Made by a program: the position numbers and the translations under genes
The notes under the pieces: generated by a model
Told to the model about the DNA's origin: nothing
Seen by the model: the letters and a program-made list of their open reading frames with translations, nothing else
The model's database searches: none
Assembly: GCA_020465985.1 (NCBI GenBank)
Contig: JAANYP010004422.1
Location: 1-64,000 of the forward strand
Reading direction: 5' to 3'
DNA length: 64,000 bases
DNA from: Centrapalus pauciflorus
Taxonomy: Eukaryota > Streptophyta > Magnoliopsida > Asterales > Asteraceae
In this document: positions 52,108 through 63,843 of the stretch, piece by piece
Layout of the letters: each line of letters starts with the position of its first letter
Numbering within the stretch: the first letter of the stretch is position 1

Positions 52108-52889
52108 ATGTCCCACCAAGAGATAATCATTTTGTCCGACTCAGAAGAGGAGTATACCCCTACCAGCCCATACAACCCGAAAGTGTTTTTTGAGGAGGAC
52201 TCGACCGAGGAGGAAGACCCCTCGGAGGACGAGGACCCAATGGAAGAATCAGAAAAAGAAGAACCGATGGAAGAGGACAATGCCAGGATAGATCCACCAT
52301 CCCCGGTGATCCCCGCCCGCACCCCATACCACCCAGCAGTGCCATCGTTCAAGTCGTACCGTCCCTACCCTAACGGCCCAAAGATGATGTATACACCCCG
52401 AAAGAGGGTGATCACATCAAGGCGGGAGTCTATTCCCATCCCGACTCCTCAACCAAATCCCCCACCACAGCAACGACGGGCAAACGCCCGAAGATGGGGC
52501 TGGATGCCGAGACACTCCGTGAGTGGAGACAAGAGGAAGGAATCCCTTCCCAGTTTGAGGTCGGAGGACCATCCCCCGCACCGATCCCACCGCTCACCCA
52601 GGAGACGGCCAACCAGACCGTACCTCTGCTGGGAGCAAGGTCTTCACGACATGACCTCTAAATCCGGTTACTTAACCAGGATATTGGAGAATTGACTGCC
52701 CGTTTGGAGCGAGAGGAGATTCAAAACTCCAAGTTATATTGGGTTAACCAGCATGCCCTCACCATCCAACAGGATGGCCTGGATGAGCTTCGGCAGTGAC
52801 TAGCCGAAAGCGAGGCTCGGAACGAGGAGCTGACTCAGCGCCTCAACGCGTTGGAGAAGGGAGAGACTCCTGATCACTCCCACACTTAG
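52108..52889 (+). pseudogene. GyH upstream accessory ORF (acidic, coiled coil)
   Basis: Located between 5' LTR and gag. ATG at 52108 starts MSHQEIIILSDSEEEYTP, then a run of Asp/Glu (about residues 30-65), a Pro-rich part, a frameshift between about 52440 and 52490, and in the new frame GLDAETLREWRQEEG and a coiled-coil-like end (LTARLEREEIQ... NEELTQRLNALEKGE) to TAG 52889. Two further in-frame stops (near 52661 and 52799) break it. It has no recognised domain. GyA's matching region lies outside the window. It could be a family-specific extra protein. Confidence 0.6.
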
Positions 52890-53118
52890 TACCCTTTATC
52901 TATCTTTGTAATATTAAGAAAAGTATTATGTAATAGTGTAGGATAAAAATTTTCGGGTAATAATTCGCCCCATTCTAATAGAGTCATGAATGGTTAATGA
53001 ATATTGCAGGTTATTTATGAAATTCTGTTTGATGATTATAGTATTGTGCCTTAAGAAAAATTTAAATCTTTAAGATTCAACTTCTTACACTATGCTCTTT
53101 TCTTTAAACTTTAAGATA

Positions 53119-54160
53119 ATGCCGCCAAGAAGAGCCATGAACGCTGCAGAAATCGAGGAATTAGTCACACAAAGAGTGGCCGCCGCTATAGCCACTTATG
53201 AGACCAACCGAAACAGTTTTGCAAACAGAGATGGTGGTGCTAGCCGCACCACGGGAGGTACTGGAACCCACCCAAAGGGTTGCGGAATAAAGGTGTTTTT
53301 GAGTTGCAAGCCCCGATACTTTAACGGAACTGAAGGAGCCGTCGGATTGGTACGATGGTTCGATAAATTGGAATCTGTCTTCCGTGTTAGCGGATGTGTC
53401 GAAGGAGACAAGGTGAAATTCGCCACCCACACTCTGCAAGATAGCGCCTTGACATGGTGGAACTCGTATACCCAGTCTGTGGGGATTGAGGCAGCTTACC
53501 AACTCGCCTGGACCGAGTTAAAACAAATGATGACCGACGAGTATTGCCTGAGAAATGAACTACAGAAGATGGAGGCAGAGTTTTGGAATCTGGCTATGAA
53601 AGGAACGGATGTAGCTGGGTACACCAACCGATTCCACGAACTAAGCATTCTGTGCCCTCAAATGGTGACCCCTGAATACAAGAAAATTGAGCGTTACATT
53701 TGGGGACTCGCTCCTCAAATTCAAGGCAATGTCACTGCCTCCAACCCAACCACCATTCAGGACGCCATCAGAATGGCCAACAACCTTATGCATCAAGTGT
53801 CCTGGAGAATCGAAGCTAAGGCCGGGGAAAACAAGAGGAAATGGGAGGACAAGTCTCGAAAGAATACAGGCTGACAATCCAAGAAGCCCGAAACCATCAA
53901 GGCTTATGTAGCGGGAGTTGAAACAAGGAAAGGCTACACAGGTACAAAGCCTTTCTGCACCCAATGCACCTATCATCACAACAAGGGTCCCTGCCCAACC
54001 CCTTGGGGAAAATGCAAACGTCTTGGTCATTTGGCCAAGGACTGTAGATTTGGAACCCCGGGTAACAATGGCGACAATCAGAGAGGCTGTTATGAATGTG
54101 GAGCTGCCAGGCACTTCAGGAGTGAGTGCCCGAAGTTGAGAAATGGTGGAGGAGCTCAGG
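53119..54160 (+). pseudogene. gag: GyH gag
   Basis: ATG 53119 (MPPRRAMNAAEIEELVTQRV), about 85% like GyA gag by eye. TGA at 53872-53874 replaces a Ser codon of GyA. The middle zinc knuckle has lost its first Cys (TPWGKCKRLGHLAKDC), while the last (CYECGAARHFRSEC) is kept. The frame continues unbroken into protease. Confidence 0.9.
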
Positions 54161-57052
54161 GGAGAGCTTTTGTATTAGGAGCAGGTGACGCTCGTCTGGA
54201 TCCCCATGTGGTATCAGGTACGTTACTTTTAAATGACATTTACGCTTACGTACTCTTTGATACCGGGGCTGATAGGAGCTTTATATCTGATAAGTTTAGT
54301 AAGCAATTGAATGCCACTCCTTGTCCCTTAGACAACTCTTATACTATAGAGCTGGCTGACGGCAAAATAATAGAGGCAAGTAGTATTATTAAGGAATGCA
54401 CACTGAAGCTGGCAGATCATCCCTTTAAGATAGACTTGATGTGTATAGAACTCGGAAGTTTTGATGTGGTAATTGGTATTTATTGGTTGTCACACAATCA
54501 TGCCGAGATTTTATGCGGTAAGAAAGTGTTACGGATACCACTCCACAAGAAGAAGGTCCTAAATGTCCAAGGGGAAGGAAAGAATCGTCAACTGAATGTC
54601 ATATCCGGCCTAAGGACATTAAAACGCCTTAGGAAAGGTTGCCATGCAGTATTAGTACAAATTGCAGAAAAAGAGTCGGAGGAGAAACGACTCGAGGATA
54701 TTCCAGTGGTTTGTGACTATCTGAAGGTATCCCTGAAGATTTGCCTGGGCTTCCGCCAGCTAGGCAAGTGGAGTTCCAAATCGACTTGGTGCCGGGAGCT
54801 GCACCGGTCGCAAGAGCCCCATACAGACTCGCTCCTTCTGAAATGCAAGAGATATCCAATCGATTACAAGAGTTGATGGATAAAAGATTCTTTCGACCAA
54901 GTTCCTCACCTTGGTGAGCTCCGATCTTATGGGTGAAAAAGAAAGACGGATCCTTCAGAATGTGCATAGACTACCGAGAGCTAAATAAGTTAACGGTAAA
55001 GAACCGCTACCCCCTTCCCAGAATTGACGACCTATTTGACCAACTACAGGGATCTAGATTCTACTCAAAGATTGATCTGCGATCCGGTTATCATCAAGTA
55101 AAGGTTCGGGAAGAAGACATTCCCAAGACAGCCATGACTCGTTACGGACATTACGAATTTCAGGTGATGTCATTCGGTTTGACCAACGCACCAGCCGTAT
55201 TCATGGACCTCATGAATCGAGTGTGTAAACCGTATCTGGACAAATTTGTAATAGTGTTCATAGATGATATCCTCATCTATTCCAGAAATAAGGAGGAGCA
55301 CGAACAACATCTCAAGCTGATCTTGGAGTTGTTAGAGAAGGAACAGTTATACGCCAAATTTTCAAAATGTGAATTTTGGTTGCGAGAAGTTAAATTCCTT
55401 GGACATGTGATCAACAGCCAGGGAATCCAAGTTGATCCATCAAAAATCGAGGCCATAAAGAACTGGGCAACTCCTAGAACTCCCACGGAAATCCGCCAAT
55501 TTCTAGGACTAGCCGGTTATTATAGGCGATTTATTGAAAACTTCTCAAAGATAGCAGGTTCCCTAACAGAGCTGACTCGGAAAGATGTAAAGTATATCTG
55601 GGGTGAAGAGCAGGAAAAGGCGTTTCAACAATTAAAGCAAAGATTGTGTAGTGCACCAATTCTGTCCTTACCTAAAGGGACAAAAAATTTTATGGTCTGC
55701 TGTGATGCCTCACACAATGGATTAGGTTGTGTGCTCATGAAAAAGGATAAAGTCATTGCTTACGCATCACGACAACTCAAAATCCAAGAGGTAAACTATA
55801 CGACTCATGACTTGGAGCTCGGAGCAGTGGTGATTGCACTTAAAATATGGAGGCACTACCTGTTCGGAACTAAGTGCACGGTGTTCAAAGACCATAAAAG
55901 TCTTCAGCATATTCAGGATCAGAAAGAGTTAAATATGAGGCAACGTCGTTGGGTTGAGCTGCTTAGCGATTACGACTGCGAGATTCGTTATCATCCGGGG
56001 AAGGCGAATGTTGTAGCTGATGCCCTGAGCCAAAAGGAACTGGTTAAACCATTGAGAGTCCGAGCTTTGGTTATGACTATACAGTCAAACCTAACTCTCA
56101 AGTCCGCGAGGCACAAGAAGAAGCAGTCAATGAGGCTAATATACTGGATGAAGCCTTGAGAGGAATGGATAAACAGTTTGAAATCAAGCCAGATGGATGT
56201 CGATACTTCATGGACAGAATTTGGCTACCAAAATTCGGAGGAGTAAGGAAGCTGGTCATGGATGAAGGGCATAAAACAAGATATGCTATTCATCCAGGGT
56301 CAGATAAGATGTACCACGACTTGAAGGGAATGTACTGGTGGCCAAACATGAAGGCTGACATTGCTACATATGTCAGCAAGTGCTTAACGTGTTTGAAAGT
56401 TAAGGCTGAGCACCAGAAACCATCAGGATTGTTAGTTCAACCAGAAATACCCCAGTGGAAGTGGGAGAACATCACCATGGTCTTCATCACCAAGTTGCCA
56501 AAAGACTTCTGGAGGCTATGATACTATTTGGGTGATTGTGGACCAACTCACAAAGACCGCCCACTTCTTGCCAATCAAGGAGACTTATAAGATGGATAAG
56601 TTAACACGAATCTATCTTAAAGAAGTCGTCTCAAGGCATGGAGTGCCGGTATCAATTATATCAGACAGAGACAGCCGGTTCACAGCAAGATTTTGGCAAT
56701 CGTTGCAAGAAGCACTGGGTACACGCCTAGATATGAGCACAACCTATTACCCGCAGACGGATGGTCTAAGTGAAAGGACGATTCAGACTTTGGAAGACAT
56801 GCTAAGGGCATGCGTTATCGACTTTGGCAAAAGTTGGGACAGGCACCTGCCATTAATTAGTCGAGTTTTCCTATAACAACAGCTATCACTCGAGTATTAA
56901 AACCGCCCCATTCGAGGCACTCTATGGGCAAAAGTGTCGATCACCACTTTGTTGGGCTGAAGTAGGAGATAGTCAGATTACTGGACCTGAGATCATCCAA
57001 GAGACTATAGAAAAGATAGCCCAGATTTGAAACCGATTAAAGATCGCGCGGG
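54161..57052 (+). pseudogene. pol: GyH pol: protease, RT, RNase H, integrase (truncated)
   Basis: Protease LFDTGADRSFI is intact (near 54258). Lesions compared with GyA: 1-bp loss near 54731, TGA at 54915-54917, in-frame 3-bp loss near 55130, 1-bp loss near 56090, 1-bp gain near 56502, 4-bp gain near 56853, TGA at 57028-57030. RT FIDDILIYS is intact (near 55258). The first integrase aspartate is Val (56480-56482). The sequence stops at the deletion junction after LKIARD, so the integrase end and chromodomain are missing. Confidence 0.92.
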
Positions 57053-58979
57053 ATCAAATCCTCCAACACCACTCCCCTTTCATTTCAATTGTGATCTTAC
57101 ACTCCACCTCCAAACTTTGAAAGATCTTCTTTTCTCTATAAATAGAGAGTTTTATCTTCATAATTTTCACACAAAAAATCTCTCCTTCTCCTATCTTGGT
57201 CCGGCGACAAGACCACACACACACCATCTCAAAAATCTTCTTTGTTCTTCAAGTGTTCAAGAAGAATACTTTCTGCAACTCTTTCAAGATCAAGTTTTCT
57301 ACTCATTTTCATTCCTCTAGCACACCAAAGTAAGTAAATACTAACTTATTTCATCATAAATTTATGTTTATATAAGTCTTGCATAATTTATATAATCACC
57401 AACAACAAAAAGTTTCATAAAAACTCAAGTTTATAAGTTTCTAGTTTTTGTTTTTAAGTTGTTTCTTTAAAGGTGTTTACGGATATATAAACACATCATA
57501 AAAGTTTTAATATTATGAAAACAAGTAATATATATGTGTTTTATAACTTGTATACAAGTAGTCTTTGAATAAACAACAAGAATCATAAGTTATTTGAAGT
57601 TTATAGACTGCGGATTTTCGGCAGAAAATTTATATCGACTTTGAAAAATCATAACTAATTCATAACTTAACGAAGTGAGTTGATTCTTGTCTCAAAAGTT
57701 ATATCTATGTCTTAACTATAGATCCGGAAGTTTTCATAATTTATTTAGGAGTTTAAGACCTCCAGAAATTATTTGGGAAACCGAAAGTTTGACAGCTCAA
57801 AAATGGCCAACATAGGGTTTCAACAAGCTTTTTCCCGAACCTAAACATCTCAAAAAATGGTCGTTCTGGTGTCTAAAAATCCTTTGTGTATAGTAGTTTA
57901 ATGTCCTAGAAAACCAAAGCCTAAAACGTTTTGGAGCTTGTTCAAAAACAGCCTCAAAGTAGGCCGAAAAACCACCGAAAAAGCTGGAAAATTATATATA
58001 TATAAACTTGACGTTTTAAGCGGATTTTATTTATAAACTTGTAATGTTGGGTGATTTAAGACATAAAAATCTATAAATATATATATGTTATCATATATTA
58101 GAGATATTAAGTTCCTATTATCATTTAGGGCTCGATTAATCTCGCTCGGTGCACCATCCATCAACTTACGAAAAATTGCATTTTTCGCTCGTTTTTGCCA
58201 TCACAAGTTCGGTGAGTCCTCATAGCCCCTATTTTCACAATGTTATGTTTTGGGGTTGAAATACATGCTTCTTTTTATATGGACATGAAAACAACTTGAT
58301 TTCTATTATGTATTACACATGTGGTTCCATCCGCCCTTATATCATGAACCGTTAGTTGAATTTATTTGTAAGCGTGAATATATTGTGGATAGATCTATCG
58401 GGAGTCATGTCCCCCATTCGGGTTAGTTCGGGTCGGCTAACAGCGAGTGCATATATATTTAACACACGGTATTACGTATGGGAATACTGCACAGGGCAAA
58501 CTCATTTTAATTAAGCTTCGGTTGCATGATGGTTTATATGTAATACATAACATGGAATTTATGATTTTATAAATTCAAACTCTACTATTGTTGTCCATAC
58601 AAGTCAGATTTACGTGTAAACCTATGAGCTCACCAACAATTATTGTTGACGTATTTTAGCGTGTATTTTCAGGAAATTAAGGCAAGTAAGTGTGCCTTCG
58701 GACGTATTTACTTTCAACCTTCCGCAACAATGGAGTCGCATGCATATTAAAAATTAATGGAGATTTAGCTGCATTATTTAGGATACTTTAATTATGTAAT
58801 TAAATCTCTTTATTTGTGCGAACTTCTTTACTTCACGTCAGACTATGTAAAACATTACTATATTTTGAAATTTTAACGATGTATTTTAAAAACGTCCATA
58901 TAGTGGTCGTTCGTTATGATTATGGTTATGTTTCCGCGACGTCGCACTTCGTTGCCAACCGGGGTAACGGGGTGTGACA
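57053..58979 (+). repeat. GyH 3' LTR, 5' truncated (about 1.93 kb)
   Basis: Begins abruptly at ATCAAATCCTCCAACACC, which corresponds to about 490 bp into the 5' LTR (near 50222), and ends GGGGTGTGACA. TATA-like TATAAATAG near 57137 remains. Putative splice sites at 57330 and 58672. Confidence 0.92.
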
Positions 58980-60108
58980 GATTCGTTCCTTAATATCGAC
59001 TGCTTTTGCTCGAATATATCCAAATCTCCATCAAAGTTTTCTGTTGTACTTGATATAGAGACGGTCAGTCACAATTATGTTATGGCTGATTCCGTGTATC
59101 GAAATTGTACTCTACTTGTCAACAACGTTGTATTTAATCTCGATCTCACGCCGATACTGTTAAAAGAGTTTGACGTCTTTGTCGGCGTGGACTGGTTGAT
59201 GAATAATGAAGCTATTATTGTCTGCTACCGTCGAATCATCATAATCAAGTCTACAGATGGCCGAGTGTTTAAAATCAAAGGCAACAAACAAAAAGGTGCC
59301 CACTGCTTCATTTCTGTTGAGAATGCGTGTAGATATTTGTCTAAGGGTCATGAATCTTTTTTATGTTATGTCTCGTCCGAATCTGTGACTGAAATTGCCA
59401 TGAAATATGTTTCTGATATTTTGATCGTCTGTGAGTTCCCAGACGTATTCCCTGATGATATCTCTGGTGTGCCACAAGAACATCAAGTCGAGTTCGGTTT
59501 TGACTTAGTTCCTGGTGCGGCTCCAATTGCCAGAGCTCCTTCCAGACTTCTGCCTGTAGAGATGCAGGAAATGTCAAAATAGTTGCAAGAGCTGTTAGAG
59601 AAAGGTTTAATAAGACCCTAGTCATCTCCGTGGGGTGCACCTGTCTTATTCATTAAGAAGAGAGACGGAACACTTCGTATGTGCATCGTCTAATGTGATT
59701 CGAACAAAGTCACCATAAAAACAAGTATCCTCTGCCCAGAATCGATGATTTGTTTGATCAGTTACAGGGAGCAAGTTATTTCTCCAAAATTGATCTTCGT
59801 TCTGGGTATTATCAACTGAACGTCAAGGAAGATGATATTTCGAAGACAACTTTTCAATAAGATACGGTCATTACGAACTTCTCGTAATGCCATTTTGGTC
59901 TAATAAATGTAAAACAGCATTCATGGATCTTATGAATCGTGTGTGCAGACCAATGCTGGATAATTTATTTATCATGTTCATAGACGATCTTCTGATTTAC
60001 TCCAAAACGAAGGCTGGTCATGTTGTTCATCTGCGTCAATTGCTAAAGTTTTTGAAAAAAGAAAGACTCTATGCAAAATTTTCCGAATGTGAATTCTGGC
60101 TTAGACAG
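58980..60108 (+). pseudogene. pol: GyG protease C-part and RT, up to the intron-like insertion
   Basis: Protease end (58980-59250, FDVFVGVDWLMNNE), linker, then FPDVFPDDISGVPQEHQVEF and RT. Two TAG stops (59580-59582 and near 59620), a frameshift near 59700 and another near 59860. RT active site FIDDLLIYS near 59978. Ends CEFWLRQ just before the GT at 60109. Confidence 0.88.
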
Positions 60109-60194
60109 GTATGACTCTTATATTATCTTAAGCTATTTCTTATAAGTTCATTGTCTCAATAAAAACTTGAAATTCAACTTTGTTATTTTTATAG
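60109..60194 (+). other. 86-bp intron-like insertion in GyG RT (GT-AG, phase 0)
   Basis: Begins GTATGACTC and ends TTTTTATAG, AT-rich, exactly between the codons for CEFWLRQ and IQFIGHVIS, which are contiguous in other gypsy RTs (GyA: CEFWLREVKFLGHVI). 86 is not a multiple of three, so the frame is only restored by removal. It fits a small plant intron. Confidence 0.75.
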
Positions 60195-62155
60195 ATCCAA
60201 TTCATTGGCCATGTTATATCTGGCGAAGGTATTTCCGTTGATCCGTCTAAGGTCGAGGTTGATCAGAAGTGGCAAACGCCTCGAAATGCCTCTGAAATCC
60301 AAAGTTTCCTTGGATTGGTTGGTTACTACCAGTGATTCATTAAAGACTTCTCGAAGATTGTTGTACCACTCACTATGCTGACACGAAAGAACACTCCTTT
60401 CGTATGGTCTGACAAAAAGCAAAAGGCTTTAGAAACATTGAAGCAAAATTGTATTCAAGCGTTAATACTAGCCTTACCAGAGGGCAATGATGACTTCGTT
60501 GTCTATAGTGATGCATCTTGTATAGGTTTAGGTTGTGTCCTCATGCAATGGGGAAAATTCATTGTCTATGCTTTAAGGCAATTAAAAGATACGAGATCCT
60601 ATATCATTCCTGCAAAGCCAACATGGTCACCAACGCTTTGACTAGAATAGTCTACTAAGAATAGTGATTTTATGCCCTAACTCTGGTTGTATTCTCTTCT
60701 GTTCTTGTTGAAAATGTATATTCTGCTCAAGCCGTAGCTCTGAAAGAAGAAAATCTATGTTCTGAAAATATTAAAGGGCAACTTCATTTTCTATCTATGA
60801 ATCATTTGGGACTTCAATCTCTCAAGAGAAACCGAATAAGGGTTCCAAAGTGTAGTTCTGTTCGCAACACTCTTCTATTTAAAGCTTATAAGTCCAAGAT
60901 ATCTATTCACCCTGACATCTCAAAGATGTACTTCAATCTTAAAGCTGATTATTGGTTGCCAGGAATGAAGAAAGACGTCGATCAATTCGTTGAAAGCTGC
61001 AGAGTCTGTCAGATGGTTAAGGCAGATCATCAGAAACCCTTCGGGAATATGCAACCACTACCAGTTCCCGAGTGGAAGTGGAAGGATATAACCATTGACT
61101 TCGTTACAAAATTGCCTAAACCAAGAGACAGCACGACTCCATTTTGGTTGTCGTGGATCCTTTAACGAAGTCAGCACATTTTATACCGATGAAAGAGACG
61201 TATTCTCTTGATAGACTGGCACAAATGTACATCACTAAAGTTATTTCTCGTCACAGTGGGCCAAAGTCTACAGTTTTTGATCATGATAGTCGTTTCACTT
61301 CAAGATTCTGGAAAGCTCTTCAAGACGGGATAGGTACTCGAATTTCCATGAGTACTTCTTATCACCCTAATGCGGACGGCCAAAGTGAACATACTATTCT
61401 TACTCTTGAAGATATCATCCGTGCCTGCATTCTTGATTTGGGTGGTAACTGGGATGACCATTTACCTTTGGTTGAATTATCATACAACAATAGTTATCAT
61501 TCCACTATCAAGATGGCCCCTTTTGAAGCTTTATACGTAAGAAAGTGTAGATATCCCACCTGTTGGCGTGAAACTGGTGAATCACCATTAGCGGGTCCTG
61601 TCCTTCTACAGTTGACCCACGAACAGATTCAACTGCTCAGAAGGAATTTTCTTGAAGCTCAAAGTAGGAAGAAATCTTATTATGATAATCGTCATCAATC
61701 GATCGGTTTTGCAGTCAATGATTCGGTGATGCTGAAAGTATCCCCAATGAAGAATGTGGTCCGATTCATAAAGAGAAATAAGCTAGCTCCGAGATTCATT
61801 GATCCATTCAAGATCGCTGAAAAGATAGGGAATCAATCCAATCATCTTGAATTGCCAACCGACTTAGCTAGAATACATCATGTATCCCATTTTAGTCATC
61901 TGCGAAAGAGCTTGGCTGATGTAAGAGAAGTTCATATACCACATGTTGATCTACAAATTGATGAGAAGCTTTGCGTGGTTGAAGAGCCAGAATGTATGCT
62001 GGACTCAAAGACCAAAAAGCTTCGCAATAAAGAGGTGTAGATGGTGCTCGTTCAGTGGAAACACCATAAAGGTTCGCATAAGTCTTGGGTATCAAAAGAT
62101 GTGATGAAAGCACCTATCCAAGTCTTTTCAAACATAGCTAACTTCGAGGACGATG
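60195..62155 (+). pseudogene. pol: GyG RT end, RNase H, integrase, chromodomain
   Basis: RT end (IQFIGHVIS, FLGLVGYYQ), a TGA near 60334, RNase H with SDASCIGLGCVLM (near 60510), then a deletion of most of RNase H near 60590 joining to a KANMVTNAL-like end. Integrase zinc domain (SIHPDISKMY, CRVCQMVKADH, about 60900-61035), first aspartate present (ITIDFVTKLPK, near 61098), frameshift near 61135, then FDHDSRFTS and SEHTILTLED. Chromodomain-like end from about 61960 with TAG at 62038-62040. Confidence 0.88.
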
Positions 62156-62178
62156 TTTAAGCATGGTAGAGCCCATTC

Positions 62179-62870
62179 TGTAACAACCCGACTATTTATT
62201 TCCTGTATTAGACTTAATGATGTAATTTTAATTACATTATTTTTTCTTTTAATTGTATTCAAGTTAATCAAAAACTATACAATTAAATTAAATACATGTT
62301 ATGTACTAATTATAAAGCATAAGGTTCAAAAATTTAAAAGAAAGAGATAAATACAAACTTTTGTGGCCAAATTATAAAGTATAAAAAATTTAGAAAATAT
62401 GTATACCCAAAAATGAGTAATATGTTCATTTCCACTTGCTATTTATGCTTATCATCGTTGATTTCATCACTGCCTTATGATTTTAGCTCAACATATTTAG
62501 CATCGTTGGTCTATTGTTCTAGACCTTGCTTATGTCACCAGTCTTATTGAAATTGGAAGTTAATCACTATGATACTCCCCCCACCTAAATTACTGGTAGC
62601 TAGCCCATTATTTAGTGGATAGCTTCAACTAAAAGCGTGAGCATGGCCTGCACATCATCCTACTCTTAATTGCTATGTCTCATCCTTGTGTGGTTGTTGG
62701 CGACAGTCAAGTTATATCACGCTGTAACCACATTCCGCCTTGTGTTGATTGCATGTAATTTGATAAATCCATAATCTCACTAAGCCATTGCTTACAATTG
62801 TTGTTGAATTTATTTACAATAAAAGATAAGGAAAAAGCACCTATTTGGCCTAGTTCTTAGGTCTAAGCTA
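62179..62870 (+). repeat. GyG 3' LTR, truncated
   Basis: Starts TGTAACAACCCGAC about 140 bp after the pol stop. 62434-62867 matches 47462-47888. It is cut at AAGCTA where the CpI LTR begins. No polypurine tract is obvious before it (GGTAGAGCCCATTC), which suggests decay. Confidence 0.75.
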
Positions 62871-63842
62871 GGAAATATTCTAAGTATGTCAAGCTGTTAG
62901 TTAGATTTCTCAAACTGTTAGTAGATTTTCTGTGTAAGTACAAAGTTCAAGCTGTTAGTTGAAGAAGTTCGAGCTGCTAGTTCAAAAGTTCAAGCTGCCA
63001 GTGTTCAAACTCAAGCTGCTCAACAGATAGACATCAAGCTGCTCAACAGCTCAATAAACAGAAAGTGTTGATATTCATGAAAAGATATATTTGAAGATTC
63101 AAGCATATCTACTATCAAAGAAATCAGAGTTTATCAAGGAAACAAATCAGAAAGCAATATATATACATAGAATAGGTTTTTCTATTGTAAGTCTGCACGT
63201 ACAAGTTTATTTAGTTGTAATTGTCTTTCTGATTAAGTTTTATAAGCCTCTAAGGTTGAAAAACCCTAAGAAGTGATTTTTGATTATTGATTGTGTTTAT
63301 GTGATTGTAATCATTGAGGTTGGCAATACAAGTGATTTTTGATTATTGATTGTGTTTATGTGATTATTTGTTTTGAAAGCTTTTCTTAAAACAATTAAGT
63401 GTTATTCCGCAAACTTCTTAATTGGACATTGATTCAATACAAGGTTATTGGTTTATACTCTGATTAATTCAAACCAGTTAATCTTAGGTAGTGATTTTGA
63501 TCTTGACAAGTAGTATCAGAGCTACAGGTTTTTCTTTGTTTTCAAAGTCAGAAGCTTTCTTTTAAAATTTTAATTTTCTGCAATGGAATTTGATAATAGC
63601 AGTAGTGGATCTGGGCAAGGACTCAAAGTGCCTATGCTCAAACCCACTGAGTTTGAGATGTCGAAACTCAGGATTCAACAGCACATTCAATTTATTGATT
63701 ATGCCATATGGGAAGCTGTTGAATTTCCTCCTGTAGTTGATCCTGAACTTGATGCTGAGAGCAAACCCATAAAAACTCCTCCAAAAACTGAACTTGAAAG
63801 AAAGGCTAGAATGAATGAAGTGAAAGCTCTTACTATGATTTG
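62871..63842 (+). mobile_element. CpI: copia 5' LTR plus gag fragment
   Basis: LTR 62871-63508 of the CpF family, lacking its first few bases (starts GGAAATATTC rather than TGTTGGGAAATATTC) and ending TTGATCTTGACA. A degenerate PBS (TAGTATCAGAGCTA, 63511-63524) and the gag N-terminus follow, ending at a rearranged junction near 63831-63842. Everything else of the element is absent or outside the window. Confidence 0.85.
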
Positions 63843-63843
63843 A
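63583..63843 (+). pseudogene. gag: CpI gag N-terminus, truncated
   Basis: MEFDNSSSGSGQGLKVPML start, 86 codons almost identical to CpF gag (Trp to Ser at the EMSKLRIQ position). It diverges after VKALT, where TACTATGATTT begins, a word repeated 43 bp downstream. Confidence 0.85.

Larger units (their letters stand above)
49733..58979 (+). mobile_element. GyH: Tekay-like gypsy element nested in GyG, with end deletions
   Basis: Close relative of GyA. Order: 5' LTR (49733 to about 52024, its last ~130 bp missing), an extra upstream ORF (52108-52889), gag (53119-), protease, RT, RNase H, integrase, then a deletion (junction 57053-57055) removing the pol end, the polypurine tract and the first ~490 bp of the 3' LTR (rest 57053-58979). 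The flanking 5-mers TAGTC and GATTC match at only 3 of 5 positions. Many stops and frameshifts make it non-functional. Confidence 0.93.
46526..62870 (+). mobile_element. GyG: old Ty3/gypsy chromovirus hosting GyH
   Basis: Partial 5' LTR, PBS 48235, gag, protease split by GyH, RT with an 86-bp GT-AG insertion, RNase H with an internal deletion, integrase with all three catalytic residues, a chromodomain-like end, and a 3' LTR from 62179 truncated at 62870 by CpI. Clade is a chromovirus but distinct from GyA/GyH. The many lesions make it one of the oldest elements here. Confidence 0.85.
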
